Assembly: GCA_022825505.1 (NCBI GenBank)
Contig: JAJDWR010000074.1
Location: 62,001 to 126,000 of the forward strand
Length of the DNA: 64,000 bases
Direction: 5' to 3'
Origin: Gammaproteobacteria bacterium
GTDB lineage: Bacteria > Pseudomonadota > Gammaproteobacteria > Steroidobacterales > Rariloculaceae
Shown: piece after piece, positions 18,923-26,311 of the stretch
Layout: every line of letters begins with the position of its first letter
Position numbering within the stretch: position 1 is the stretch's first letter
Translations under genes and position numbers: made by a program
The notes under the pieces: model-generated
Database searches by the model: none
The model's input: the letters and a program-made list of their open reading frames with translations, nothing else
What the model was told of the DNA's origin: nothing

Positions 18923-19132
18923 CCGGTACCTTACGATGAAATTCGAGCGCGCCGCAACTTGCTGAGGTTTTCCGCCAGACGCCGGCTCAGTGCGGCCATT
19001 TCTTCGTCTCGTCGAGGAACTCGGTCATGACGTGGCGCCCCCCGTTGAAGTACGCGAAATTCTGTTGCTGAATGGCAGCGACAAGCTGAATTTTCAGGGC
19101 GTTGGACTGCGGAATCGCTGAAGGGCCTGAAT

Positions 19133-20995
19133 ATGGCGGAATATGATGTTGCTGTAATGGGCGCAGGCCACAATGGGCTTGTCGCGGCCGCCTACCTGGC
19201 CAGAGCCGGCAAGAGTGTGCTGGTGTTGGAGCGCAAGTCCTACTACGGTGGCGGAGTCGCCACGCGGGAACTGACGCTGCCCGGTTACCGGCACGATGAG
19301 CACAGCACAGTGCACATCATGCTCCAGGGCAACCCGCTGTTGCGTGACGACGAACTGGGTCTTCTCGGCGAATTCGGCCTGAAGTATCACTACCCCGAAC
19401 TGCCCTGGGCAACGGTCTTCGAGGATGGCCGGGTCATACGCGCCTGGAAGGATCTCGATCGCACCTGCGAGGGAATCGCCGCGTTTTCGCCAAGGGACGC
19501 CGAAGCGTACCGAAAGTTCGTACAGGCAAGCCAGAAAGCGCTCCCCATGCTGACGTCGGGGTTGTACTCGCCGCCCTCGCCGTTCGGGGCATTCGCCGCC
19601 ATGATGGACCAGAGCGACGAAGGCCGATTCCTGCTCGACATCATGTCGCGCAGTGCCCTGGACGTGGTCGACCGGTATTTCGAAAGCGACCTGATGAAAC
19701 TGCACATCGTTAGGATGGTCACCGAGAACCTGCAGATGCCGGATGAACTCGGCACGGGAATGGGCGCATTCCTGATGCCCGGAATCATCCATACTTTTGG
19801 CGTCTCGCAGCCCGTAGGGGGTTCGGGCGAGTTGTCGGAAGCGCTGGTACGTTGCATCGAGCACTGCGGCGGCGAGGTCCGTTGCAATGCCGAAGTCAGC
19901 CGCGTCCTGGTCAGCTCCGGCCGGGCGACCGGACTCGAACTGGTCTCCGGCGAGCGATACCATGCGAAAGACGGTGTCATCGGCGCGATTCACCCCTATG
20001 TCTTGCGCAAGTTCGTTGACGGTGTGCCGGAACCTGTTCTCGAGCGGGCCGAAAATGTCACGCTATCGACCTTCTCCCTCCTGTTGACGCATATGGCGCT
20101 GAAAGAACGCGCCCGGCTCAGGGCCGAAGATGGCGAAGGCGCCGTGATGACCGAACTCGTCGCCGACGATAACCTGGGCAGACTGCTTGCCGATTACGAT
20201 GAGCTGCGCCGGGGCAATGTTCCGGAACGGCGGCTGATTGCCGGCGGCGACAACGCGGTCAACGATCCAACCCGCGCGCCGGAAGGCGGTGGCGTCTTCT
20301 ACGGCGTGTGTTTCGCGCCCTACAATCTGCGAGAAGGCGGCGCGGCGAGATGGGACGAATACAAGGAGCAGTGCGCTGACCAGAATCTCGATCACTATCG
20401 CAGATTCTTCACGAATCTGACCGACGACAACATCCTTGCCCGCGTCGTCCGGTCGCCGCTCGATCACGAGCGGGAAAGCCCCACAAGTTTCGTCCAGGGC
20501 GACGTTCACGGCTGCGCGCCGTTCATGTACCAGTCGCTCGGTCACCGTCCAACCCCGGACCTCGGTCAATTCACGGTTCCGGGCGTGGAGCGGCTGTATC
20601 TGGTCGGCCCGTTCCAGCACCCGGGTGGTGGCGTATTCGGGGCGGGCCGAGCCACGGCCATCAAGATGTTTGACGACCTGGGCATGGATTTTGACCGAAC
20701 TTTCGGGAGCGGGTCGGGCGACGATTCGACGAAAACGGTTTCAATTCCGTCGACGCCGGCACCTGGTGGTACCGACGACGACTCGAATATGCGGCTATAC
20801 GATGCCAACGATGAAGAATTGATGTCCATCAGCGAGATCGGCCGCGATGACAACACGCTCGTTATCAGGGGCAAGACGTTCGGCACAATGCCCATGACCG
20901 CCAGGTTGCAACCGCGCGATCTGCGCAAGGGCATGAAGCTGCTCAACCTGGGCAAGCTGTTGTTCCTCATCACCATGCCGTTCCGGCGAAACTGA
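19133..20995 (+). CDS. FAD-dependent oxidoreductase, PYROXD2/phytoene-desaturase-like
   Basis: 620 residues. The FAD-binding VMGAGHNGLVAAAYLARAGK opens the protein and a GGGVATRELTLPGYRHDEHS segment follows, as in the NAD(P)/FAD-dependent oxidoreductases related to CrtI and PYROXD2. The C-terminal FAD motif GPFQHPGGGVFGAGRATA is intact. About 80 residues after it (low-complexity SGSGDDS, then a short basic tail) are extra. It could desaturate or oxidise a hydrophobic substrate at a membrane. ATG follows the GAAGGG box; its stop codon abuts the ATG of the EthD-like gene, so both are co-translated. Confidence 0.85.
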   Translation: MAEYDVAVMGAGHNGLVAAAYLARAGKSVLVLERKSYYGGGVATRELTLPGYRHDEHSTVHIMLQGNPLLRDDELGLLGEFGLKYHYPELPWATVFEDGRVIRAWKDLDRTCEGIAAFSPRDAEAYRKFVQASQKALPMLTSGLYSPPSPFGAFAAMMDQSDEGRFLLDIMSRSALDVVDRYFESDLMKLHIVRMVTENLQMPDELGTGMGAFLMPGIIHTFGVSQPVGGSGELSEALVRCIEHCGGEVRCNAEVSRVLVSSGRATGLELVSGERYHAKDGVIGAIHPYVLRKFVDGVPEPVLERAENVTLSTFSLLLTHMALKERARLRAEDGEGAVMTELVADDNLGRLLADYDELRRGNVPERRLIAGGDNAVNDPTRAPEGGGVFYGVCFAPYNLREGGAARWDEYKEQCADQNLDHYRRFFTNLTDDNILARVVRSPLDHERESPTSFVQGDVHGCAPFMYQSLGHRPTPDLGQFTVPGVERLYLVGPFQHPGGGVFGAGRATAIKMFDDLGMDFDRTFGSGSGDDSTKTVSIPSTPAPGGTDDDSNMRLYDANDEELMSISEIGRDDNTLVIRGKTFGTMPMTARLQPRDLRKGMKLLNLGKLLFLITMPFRRN

Positions 20996-21769
20996 ATGAA
21001 CGCCAGCAAACTCGTCATATTTCATCATCTGCCCGACAATAACGACCGGCCGGCGCTGGAGCGCTGGTTTGCCGAACGGCATTGCCCCGAGGTCTGCGCG
21101 CAGGCGCCCTGGCTGACTCGGTACGTGCTGTACCGCCCGGTGCCGCCGCCACCCGGGGCAGAAGCGTATGGCTATATCAATTACCGCGTCCATGAGAACT
21201 GGGTCCGCAGCCCCGAAGAGCGACGCGGCGTCAAAGGGCTCCTGTCGTTCTCGCCACAGCCCGGGTACATGGACGTGGCCGTAACGAACGTCCCGGGGGA
21301 ACCAACCGATGACTTCCTTGGTGCCGACCTGCGTCATTCCGACAGGACAATCCTGCGCTGGGTGACCCTTTTTCGTTACCCGGACGGTGTGCCGGTGGTG
21401 GAGGCGGAAGACTGGTATCTGAACGTCCATGTTCCTCAAGTTTGTGAGCAGCCCGGACTGACCCGGTTTTTCAGCCACAAGGCAATACCGGGCACGGCCA
21501 TTCCCGGTTCGAGCAAACAACGCCCATTCCTGGAGAAGCTGCCGCCCTTGCTGACGAAGTCGTGGCACAGGCTTTCGGAACTCTGGTACGAAAATGACGA
21601 GGGCTGGGTTGACTCGATCGTGACGAATGCCCCCGCCTACACGCCCGCTCCCTGGGCATCCGGCAACAGCTATCCGTTCCTGGTGCCGGGAGAGGAATTC
21701 ATCAGTACCTTTTTGCTCGAGCGGCCGGACCAGGACTTGCTCCGGCAACGAAGCCTTCGTTACTTTTGA
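20996..21769 (+). CDS. EthD-like protein with internal duplication (copy 1)
   Basis: 257 residues with no signal peptide. Two halves share a pattern: ERWFAERHCPEVCAQAPWL in the N-terminal half and EDWYLNVHVPQVCEQPGLTR in the other, each continuing into a RY/RFF segment, the look of a dimeric alpha/beta-barrel (EthD/ABM) domain repeated once. Such domains act as small oxygenases, cyclases or accessory factors for oxygenation. A related gene is at 22903-23703; the pair is interrupted by a LysR gene. ATG 20996 immediately follows the TGA of the flavoprotein gene, suggesting the two work together. Confidence 0.65.
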   Translation: MNASKLVIFHHLPDNNDRPALERWFAERHCPEVCAQAPWLTRYVLYRPVPPPPGAEAYGYINYRVHENWVRSPEERRGVKGLLSFSPQPGYMDVAVTNVPGEPTDDFLGADLRHSDRTILRWVTLFRYPDGVPVVEAEDWYLNVHVPQVCEQPGLTRFFSHKAIPGTAIPGSSKQRPFLEKLPPLLTKSWHRLSELWYENDEGWVDSIVTNAPAYTPAPWASGNSYPFLVPGEEFISTFLLERPDQDLLRQRSLRYF

Positions 21770-21777
21770 CGTTTCTG

Positions 21778-21803
21778 CAAGCGCATGCCGAGAGATGCGC
21801 TTG
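21778..21803. terminator. Hairpin at a convergent gene end
   Basis: CAAGCGCAT and ATGCGCTTG form a 9-base perfect stem with an 8-base loop, 9 bases after the stop of the EthD-like gene and before the end of the LysR gene. No T-run follows on either strand, so it may be a barrier to readthrough rather than a canonical terminator. Confidence 0.5.
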
Positions 21804-21854
21804 AGCACACAACCGGCCTCGTATACGGACGGTACCTGTTTTCGATCTGCCGTG

Positions 21855-22781
21855 TCAGTCCAGCTCGCCCGCGGATTCCATGAACGCGCCCCGCAGCCAC
21901 GCGTGGCCTGCATCGAGTTCGTGACGGTTGTGCCAGATCAACACCTCATCCAGACGCGGAAGATCGACAGGCGGACTCATCATCCTGACATCGATGTGCC
22001 TGGACAAAGTCTGCGCCAGGCGCCGCGGAATAAGGGCGAGCAACTGGGTACCCGGCAACATGAACATCAGCGTCGTGAAATTCGGGGCCGCGGCGCACAC
22101 ATCGAGGTCCAGCGAAATCTGAGCGTGGGAAATTTCTTCCAGCATGGGTGTCCGTCGACCGAAGTCATGAGAAACATGCGGCAGGCTCGCGTACTCCTCC
22201 AGCGTCAATTCTTCGCCGATCGCCGAGTTGTTGGCGTCGGTTACGCAAACCCAGTCGTCGTCGAACAGCTCATCGACATTCAGGTTCTCCGAGATGAGCG
22301 TCGATTCGATTCTCGGGTCGACGCGGGCCCGGATCATCAGATCGGCCCGGCCGGTTTCAATCTGCTCATGATCGCGCCCGCCCAGCGTCGCGACCTGGAT
22401 CTTGATGCCCGGCGCCCTGGTCGAGATTCGGCGAATCACCTCGGGTAAGAGTACGGTTGCCACGTAGTCGCTCATCAGCACCGTAAACGACCTTCTGGCC
22501 GTCGATGGGTCGAATTCCGGTTCGACATCAATGGTATTCCGAACTTGAAGCAGAATCTCCCGAACCGGCTCGATCAGTGTCCTCGCACGCGGAGTCAGCT
22601 CCATTTTCCTGCCCACCCGTATCAACAACGGATCGTTGAAGCGTTCCCGCAGCCGCTGCAGCGCACCGCTCATGGCGGGTTGGGACATGTACAACCTCTC
22701 CGCTGCGCGTGTGACGTTCTTTTCCTCCAGCAGTGCGTCCAGTGCCACGAGCAAATTCAGATCGAAGCGATTGAAATGCAT
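21855..22781 (-). CDS. LysR-family transcriptional regulator 2 (NodD/LinR-like)
   Basis: 308 residues from ATG 22781, which has a GGGGGAC box. The N-terminus FNRFDLNLLVALDALLEEKN is characteristic of the NodD/NahR/LinR branch of LysR regulators, often activators of aromatic catabolism; the helix-turn-helix is VTRAAERLYMSQPAMSGALQ. It is divergent from the second EthD-like gene with 121 bases between, and it sits between two EthD-like genes, so it is the natural candidate regulator of that cluster. An alternative start at 22820 adds 13 residues. Confidence 0.92.
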   Translation of the reverse strand: MHFNRFDLNLLVALDALLEEKNVTRAAERLYMSQPAMSGALQRLRERFNDPLLIRVGRKMELTPRARTLIEPVREILLQVRNTIDVEPEFDPSTARRSFTVLMSDYVATVLLPEVIRRISTRAPGIKIQVATLGGRDHEQIETGRADLMIRARVDPRIESTLISENLNVDELFDDDWVCVTDANNSAIGEELTLEEYASLPHVSHDFGRRTPMLEEISHAQISLDLDVCAAAPNFTTLMFMLPGTQLLALIPRRLAQTLSRHIDVRMMSPPVDLPRLDEVLIWHNRHELDAGHAWLRGAFMESAGELD

Positions 22782-22902
22782 TTCATGTCCCCCAGGGCCG
22801 CATTCCCGAATTTGGCCCACGAATAGGTGGAATCAATAATAACGATTTTGGGCACACAGGCTCCATGAACTAACTTGTACCCTGGACCAGGGGAGGTGCG
22901 TG

Positions 22903-23703
22903 ATGTTGCGCAGTTACCTGATACTGAATCTCGCTGACATGAACGATTTGCCACTGATGGAAAGGTGGCTGCTCAAGGACCATGCTCGAGAAACAATTAG
23001 CCAACTCGATCCCATACTGGAGCGGTATACGAGCTATCGCGCGCTGCCGGCACCGAAGGGTTCGGAGCGTTTCTGCCCGTACAACTGGCGCATGACGGAG
23101 CACTGGTGGCGCGAACATCCATGGGTAGGCGGCGTCATGGACCACGGTACGGCATTGGGCGAGGTCTGGCCTCCGGGCTATACGAAGGTGGTGGGCCAGC
23201 CTGATGGCGAAGCCCGCAGCGCAGGCTGGGCGGGGAGCCCGGGCGGACCGAACCCGCCGGTCATGATCTTCGTCCAGAGCCGCCGGGCGGACGACTTCCT
23301 GGGCAAGGGACTGACGCTGGACGACGGCACGAACATTCGCTGGATCACGGCGCACAAGTACCCCGACGGCGTACCGATCGACGAAGGCGAGGACTGGTTC
23401 CTGAACATTCACGCAAAGGAAGTGGCTGACCAGCCGGGACTCAAGCGATTTTTCAGCTACAAGCGGGTGGAGGAACCCAGGCTGGGCCCTTTCGTCCGTG
23501 TCTCGGAGCTCTGGTACGACAATGCCAGCGCGTGGCGCAAGGCGGTCGTGGAGTCTCCGGTCGAATATACGAAGCCGGGCTGGGCCACCTGCGACACGTA
23601 CCCTTTTCTGCAGCCGGCCGTGGACTTCGTCTGCCAGTTCCTTCTCGAAGCACCAACGGACGATTTCAAGAATTACCTGCGACCCTACATAACAACAGCA
23701 TAG
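22903..23703 (+). CDS. EthD-like protein with internal duplication (copy 2)
   Basis: 266 residues; ATG 22903 follows GGGGAGG, with GTG 22900 as alternative. Motifs shared with copy 1 include DDFLGKGLTL, RW(I/V)T, YPDGVP, EDWFLNIHAKEV and QPGLKRFFSYK, while the N-terminal half shows ERWLLKDHARETISQL as the equivalent of the repeat. Similarity covers the whole chain. It differs by an inserted Gly/Pro stretch (GWAGSPGGPNPPVM). Probably cytoplasmic. It is followed after 10 bases by a secreted redoxin and is divergent from the LysR gene that likely controls it. Confidence 0.65.
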   Translation: MLRSYLILNLADMNDLPLMERWLLKDHARETISQLDPILERYTSYRALPAPKGSERFCPYNWRMTEHWWREHPWVGGVMDHGTALGEVWPPGYTKVVGQPDGEARSAGWAGSPGGPNPPVMIFVQSRRADDFLGKGLTLDDGTNIRWITAHKYPDGVPIDEGEDWFLNIHAKEVADQPGLKRFFSYKRVEEPRLGPFVRVSELWYDNASAWRKAVVESPVEYTKPGWATCDTYPFLQPAVDFVCQFLLEAPTDDFKNYLRPYITTA

Positions 23704-23713
23704 GTACAAAGAC

Positions 23714-24496
23714 ATGTTGCATACGAAGATTCATGCGATTCTCAGACTGCTTGCCATAGTTTTCTGCACGGCGTTGGTGTTGCCGACTGCCTTTGCCCAG
23801 GGAGGTCCTCCGGACGCGCCTCCGCCGGGTCCGCCCCCCGGCATGCCTCCACCCCTCCCCGTTGGCACACTGGCCCCCGACGGTATCGGTGTGACGGTGG
23901 GGCCGGCGCCAACAGCGGGAAACATGGACGAAAGCGGCTTCGGACCGTGGGTTGATGTTTCCGTCGTCTCACCGCTGCAGAATGGCGACAAGATTCCGGA
24001 TAACAGCACTCTGCTGGCTACCGATGGAACGTCGTTCGATTTGAATGCTGCCGTAGCGGAGCAGCCTACCCTCCTGATCTTTTACCGGGGAGGCTGGTGC
24101 CCGTACTGCAATGCGCACCTGCGAGAGCTGCAGGGCAGTGCCGGTGCATTGCAGGAAATGGGCTACCGGATTCTGGCGGTCAGCACCGACACGCCGTCGC
24201 AATTGCAGGAATTCATGGCCGAAGAGCCCGTCGATTACACGTTGCTCTCGGACAGCACGGTTGAGGTCGCAACGAAGTTCGGGCTGCGCTTCCAGGTGGT
24301 CGAGCACTATCTCGATCACGTCAGGGACGACCGCGGCAGAGACCTGAGAGAGCAGACCGGCGGCTATCTCATCACGCCCGGGGCGTTTATCCTGGACCAG
24401 TCCGGCACCATTCGGTTTTCGTATGTGAATAACAACTTCGCGGTGCGGATCAGTCAGGACGCGTTGCTTGCTGCGGCCAGAGCGGCAATCGAGTAG
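23714..24496 (+). CDS. Exported peroxiredoxin-like (AhpC/TSA) redoxin with Pro-rich N-terminus
   Basis: 260 residues. A signal peptide ending near TAFAQ is followed by GGPPDAPPPGPPPGMPP and further Pro-rich residues (31-52). The thioredoxin-fold domain has FYRGGWCPYCNAHLREL, the peroxiredoxin-like active site with a resolving-type CPYC pair, and later DQSGTIRFSYVNNNFAVR. In the periplasm it could reduce peroxides or reduce disulfides. It is 10 bases after the EthD-like gene and 12 before the truncated protein, so one operon is likely. Confidence 0.8.
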   Translation: MLHTKIHAILRLLAIVFCTALVLPTAFAQGGPPDAPPPGPPPGMPPPLPVGTLAPDGIGVTVGPAPTAGNMDESGFGPWVDVSVVSPLQNGDKIPDNSTLLATDGTSFDLNAAVAEQPTLLIFYRGGWCPYCNAHLRELQGSAGALQEMGYRILAVSTDTPSQLQEFMAEEPVDYTLLSDSTVEVATKFGLRFQVVEHYLDHVRDDRGRDLREQTGGYLITPGAFILDQSGTIRFSYVNNNFAVRISQDALLAAARAAIE

Positions 24497-24508
24497 CCAA
24501 TTGCCGCG

Positions 24509-25081
24509 ATGATCAACTACAGGCGGGCGTATCCGGCTGCCCTGGTTGCAGCGCTCGCTGTCACGCAGGTCGAAATCGGCTCGAGTCAACAGGCCCCGAA
24601 TGCGGACGCAGTTGCCGAGTGGGCGCGACTGGCCGAGCTTCCGGATTTGACCACCGGAGTCTGGAGCAACGACAGGCCCGGAACGCTCCCGGCGGGACTG
24701 GCGGCAGACGCCCCACCGCTGGTCGAGGGCGCGTCCCGATCCGAAAGCCCTGTCGAAAGCTGCGTACCCATAGGCGTGCCCACGGTGATGCACCGCCCCT
24801 ACCCTTTCGAGTTCGTCCTTGAACCCGGCCGCATCCTCATGTTGCTGGAATTTGACGGGATGACGCGCCGTATTTTTACCGACGGACGCGCACATCCCGA
24901 AGATCCGGACCTGACTTACGCCGGCCACTCGATCGGGCATTGGGAGGACGACACGCTGGTGGTTGACACCATCGGCTTGCTCCCTCTCCAGGTGGCCTCG
25001 GACCGAGAAAACCGTTTACATGTGCAAGCACTACCAGAAAAGTCTTGCGTGCCCGTTCCGGCGTCGCCGATTCCAGAGTGA
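24509..25081 (+). pseudogene. Truncated secreted protein, related to the DUF6152 C-terminal module
   Basis: 190 residues with a signal peptide. The section YAGHSIGHWEDDTLVVDTIG matches the module seen in the DUF6152 proteins (compare GHSIGWWEGDELVVDTMG at 45355). In its relatives about 80-120 more residues follow, but here the homologous reading breaks after VVDTIGL and the last 35 residues (from about 24980) look unlike coding family sequence. The end overlaps by 51 bases the end of the convergent PepSY gene, which suggests a deletion or fusion removed the true 3' part. I call it a likely broken gene. Confidence 0.55.
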
Positions 25082-25633
25082 AAAAAACGTACGGACGCCG
25101 GTAAACCATAACAGTACGATCGCAATCCCGGTACACAGCATTGCCCACTCGCCAGGGCGGCCGAACATTCGCCCGCTGTGATACTCCTGCAGGAGTGTGG
25201 CCAGCGGAAGCTCGTAGCCGTCCGATCCCGGTGGCGGCCTCGGGGGCATCAGATCCGGAGGTGGGCGCGGCACTGCGGCAGATTCACCCGTTTGCGCGTC
25301 GAATGCCGACTCCGATTCGCCAATCCCGATGATGCCGCGCGGACTGCCGTCAATTGTCCGCAGTTGCAGCCGAATCGATGGCGCCTCCATATCCGGGATT
25401 AAAGCGATTGCCGCTTCCACTACGGTTTCGACCATTGCCGAAACGTCATCTGCAGGCAACCGTTCGGCGGCGGCCGGTTCAGCAATGGGCGCGCCCGGGA
25501 CGGCACTCATGGGAATGGGCGCCGCCGACTCCGGATCGAGCAGTTGAGCTATTCCCGTAGCCGTACCCGTTATGAAGAGATAGAAGAGGAACAGCATGAA
25601 CGCCGAGCCGATCCAGCGATGATACCTGCGCAT
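25031..25633 (-). CDS. PepSY-associated transmembrane protein 1
   Basis: 200 residues. An N-terminal helix with RRYHRWIGSAFMLF and a C-terminal helix (AMLCTGIAIVLLWFTGV) followed by NRRRR bracket a periplasmic PepSY-like region, the layout of the PepSY-TM proteins often found beside siderophore receptors. The His in YHRW and that in LLQEYHSGR could bind haem or metal. Residues 122-136 are Pro-rich (PRPPPDLMPPRPPPG). It follows PepSY protein 2 after 4 bases and its 3' end overlaps a truncated convergent gene. Confidence 0.78.
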   Translation of the reverse strand: MRRYHRWIGSAFMLFLFYLFITGTATGIAQLLDPESAAPIPMSAVPGAPIAEPAAAERLPADDVSAMVETVVEAAIALIPDMEAPSIRLQLRTIDGSPRGIIGIGESESAFDAQTGESAAVPRPPPDLMPPRPPPGSDGYELPLATLLQEYHSGRMFGRPGEWAMLCTGIAIVLLWFTGVRTFFSLWNRRRRNGHARLFW

Positions 25634-25637
25634 GCCC

Positions 25638-26225
25638 CTATCTCCAGAACAGCGCCTTCTTCCCCAGTCTGCGACGCCGCATCAGCACCTGCAGGTACAT
25701 GATCGTCCCGCTGACGCCCAGGAAAATAAAGCAGAAGCCTGACAGGACATCGATGACCTGGCCGGGAATGCCGATGATGCTGCCGCGATGCAGGTCCTGA
25801 AGAAAATTGTGTACTCGCAAGCGAGCAGGGATGTCGTTGAGCCAGCGCGCCAACCGCGTCGTTCGATGTTCCGCCACGAACGACCCGGTCAGCGCATCGT
25901 AGTATCGCGCGGAACCGTCGTTCCCGAACGCAACGGCAATCACCGTCCGACCATCGAGACTCTGCATTTTCACATCGACGGAATCCACCTCGGGAGGAGC
26001 GTGGGCCAGCGCGTCGGCGATCGTCGGCCGAAACATTCCCAGTGCCGCGTGGACTTGCATCGGCGCTGAAGCCTGAGCCACCCCCGGTGCTTCTTCGAGA
26101 GGGCCCGGCGGCGACATGGAGTCGATGGCAAGCAGCACGCCGGTGACGCCGATCCAGCCAAGGAAGACCATGGCAAATGTCGATACCCAGCGATGCAGTC
26201 TGCGCAAGAAATGAAGTCTAGGCAT
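25638..26225 (-). CDS. PepSY-associated transmembrane protein 2
   Basis: 195 residues. Same plan as its neighbour: N-terminal helix with FLRRLHRWVSTFAMVF, a periplasmic part including HNFLQDLHRGSIIG, and a C-terminal helix (VLSGFCFIFLGVSGTIMYLQV) with RRRRLGKK. The two are paralogues. They lie downstream of TonB receptor 3 on the same strand, consistent with a role in ferric-siderophore handling or reduction at the inner membrane. A strong hairpin sits between receptor and this gene. Confidence 0.78.
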   Translation of the reverse strand: MPRLHFLRRLHRWVSTFAMVFLGWIGVTGVLLAIDSMSPPGPLEEAPGVAQASAPMQVHAALGMFRPTIADALAHAPPEVDSVDVKMQSLDGRTVIAVAFGNDGSARYYDALTGSFVAEHRTTRLARWLNDIPARLRVHNFLQDLHRGSIIGIPGQVIDVLSGFCFIFLGVSGTIMYLQVLMRRRRLGKKALFWR

Positions 26226-26270
26226 GGGCAGGCCACGAAGTACGCTCGAAATCGTTGCGACAAAGACGCA

Positions 26271-26297
26271 ACGGGGCGCGCCCGATGCGCGCCCCGT
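26271..26297 (-). terminator. Strong hairpin between receptor 3 and the PepSY genes
   Basis: ACGGGGCGCGC and GCGCGCCCCGT form an 11-base perfect GC-rich stem with a 5-base loop, 14 bases after the receptor stop. On the minus strand the following bases (TGCGTCTTTG) are only weakly T-rich, so partial termination that lowers PepSY expression is likelier than a full stop. Confidence 0.6.
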
Positions 26298-26311
26298 GCC
26301 GCCGGTTCATG

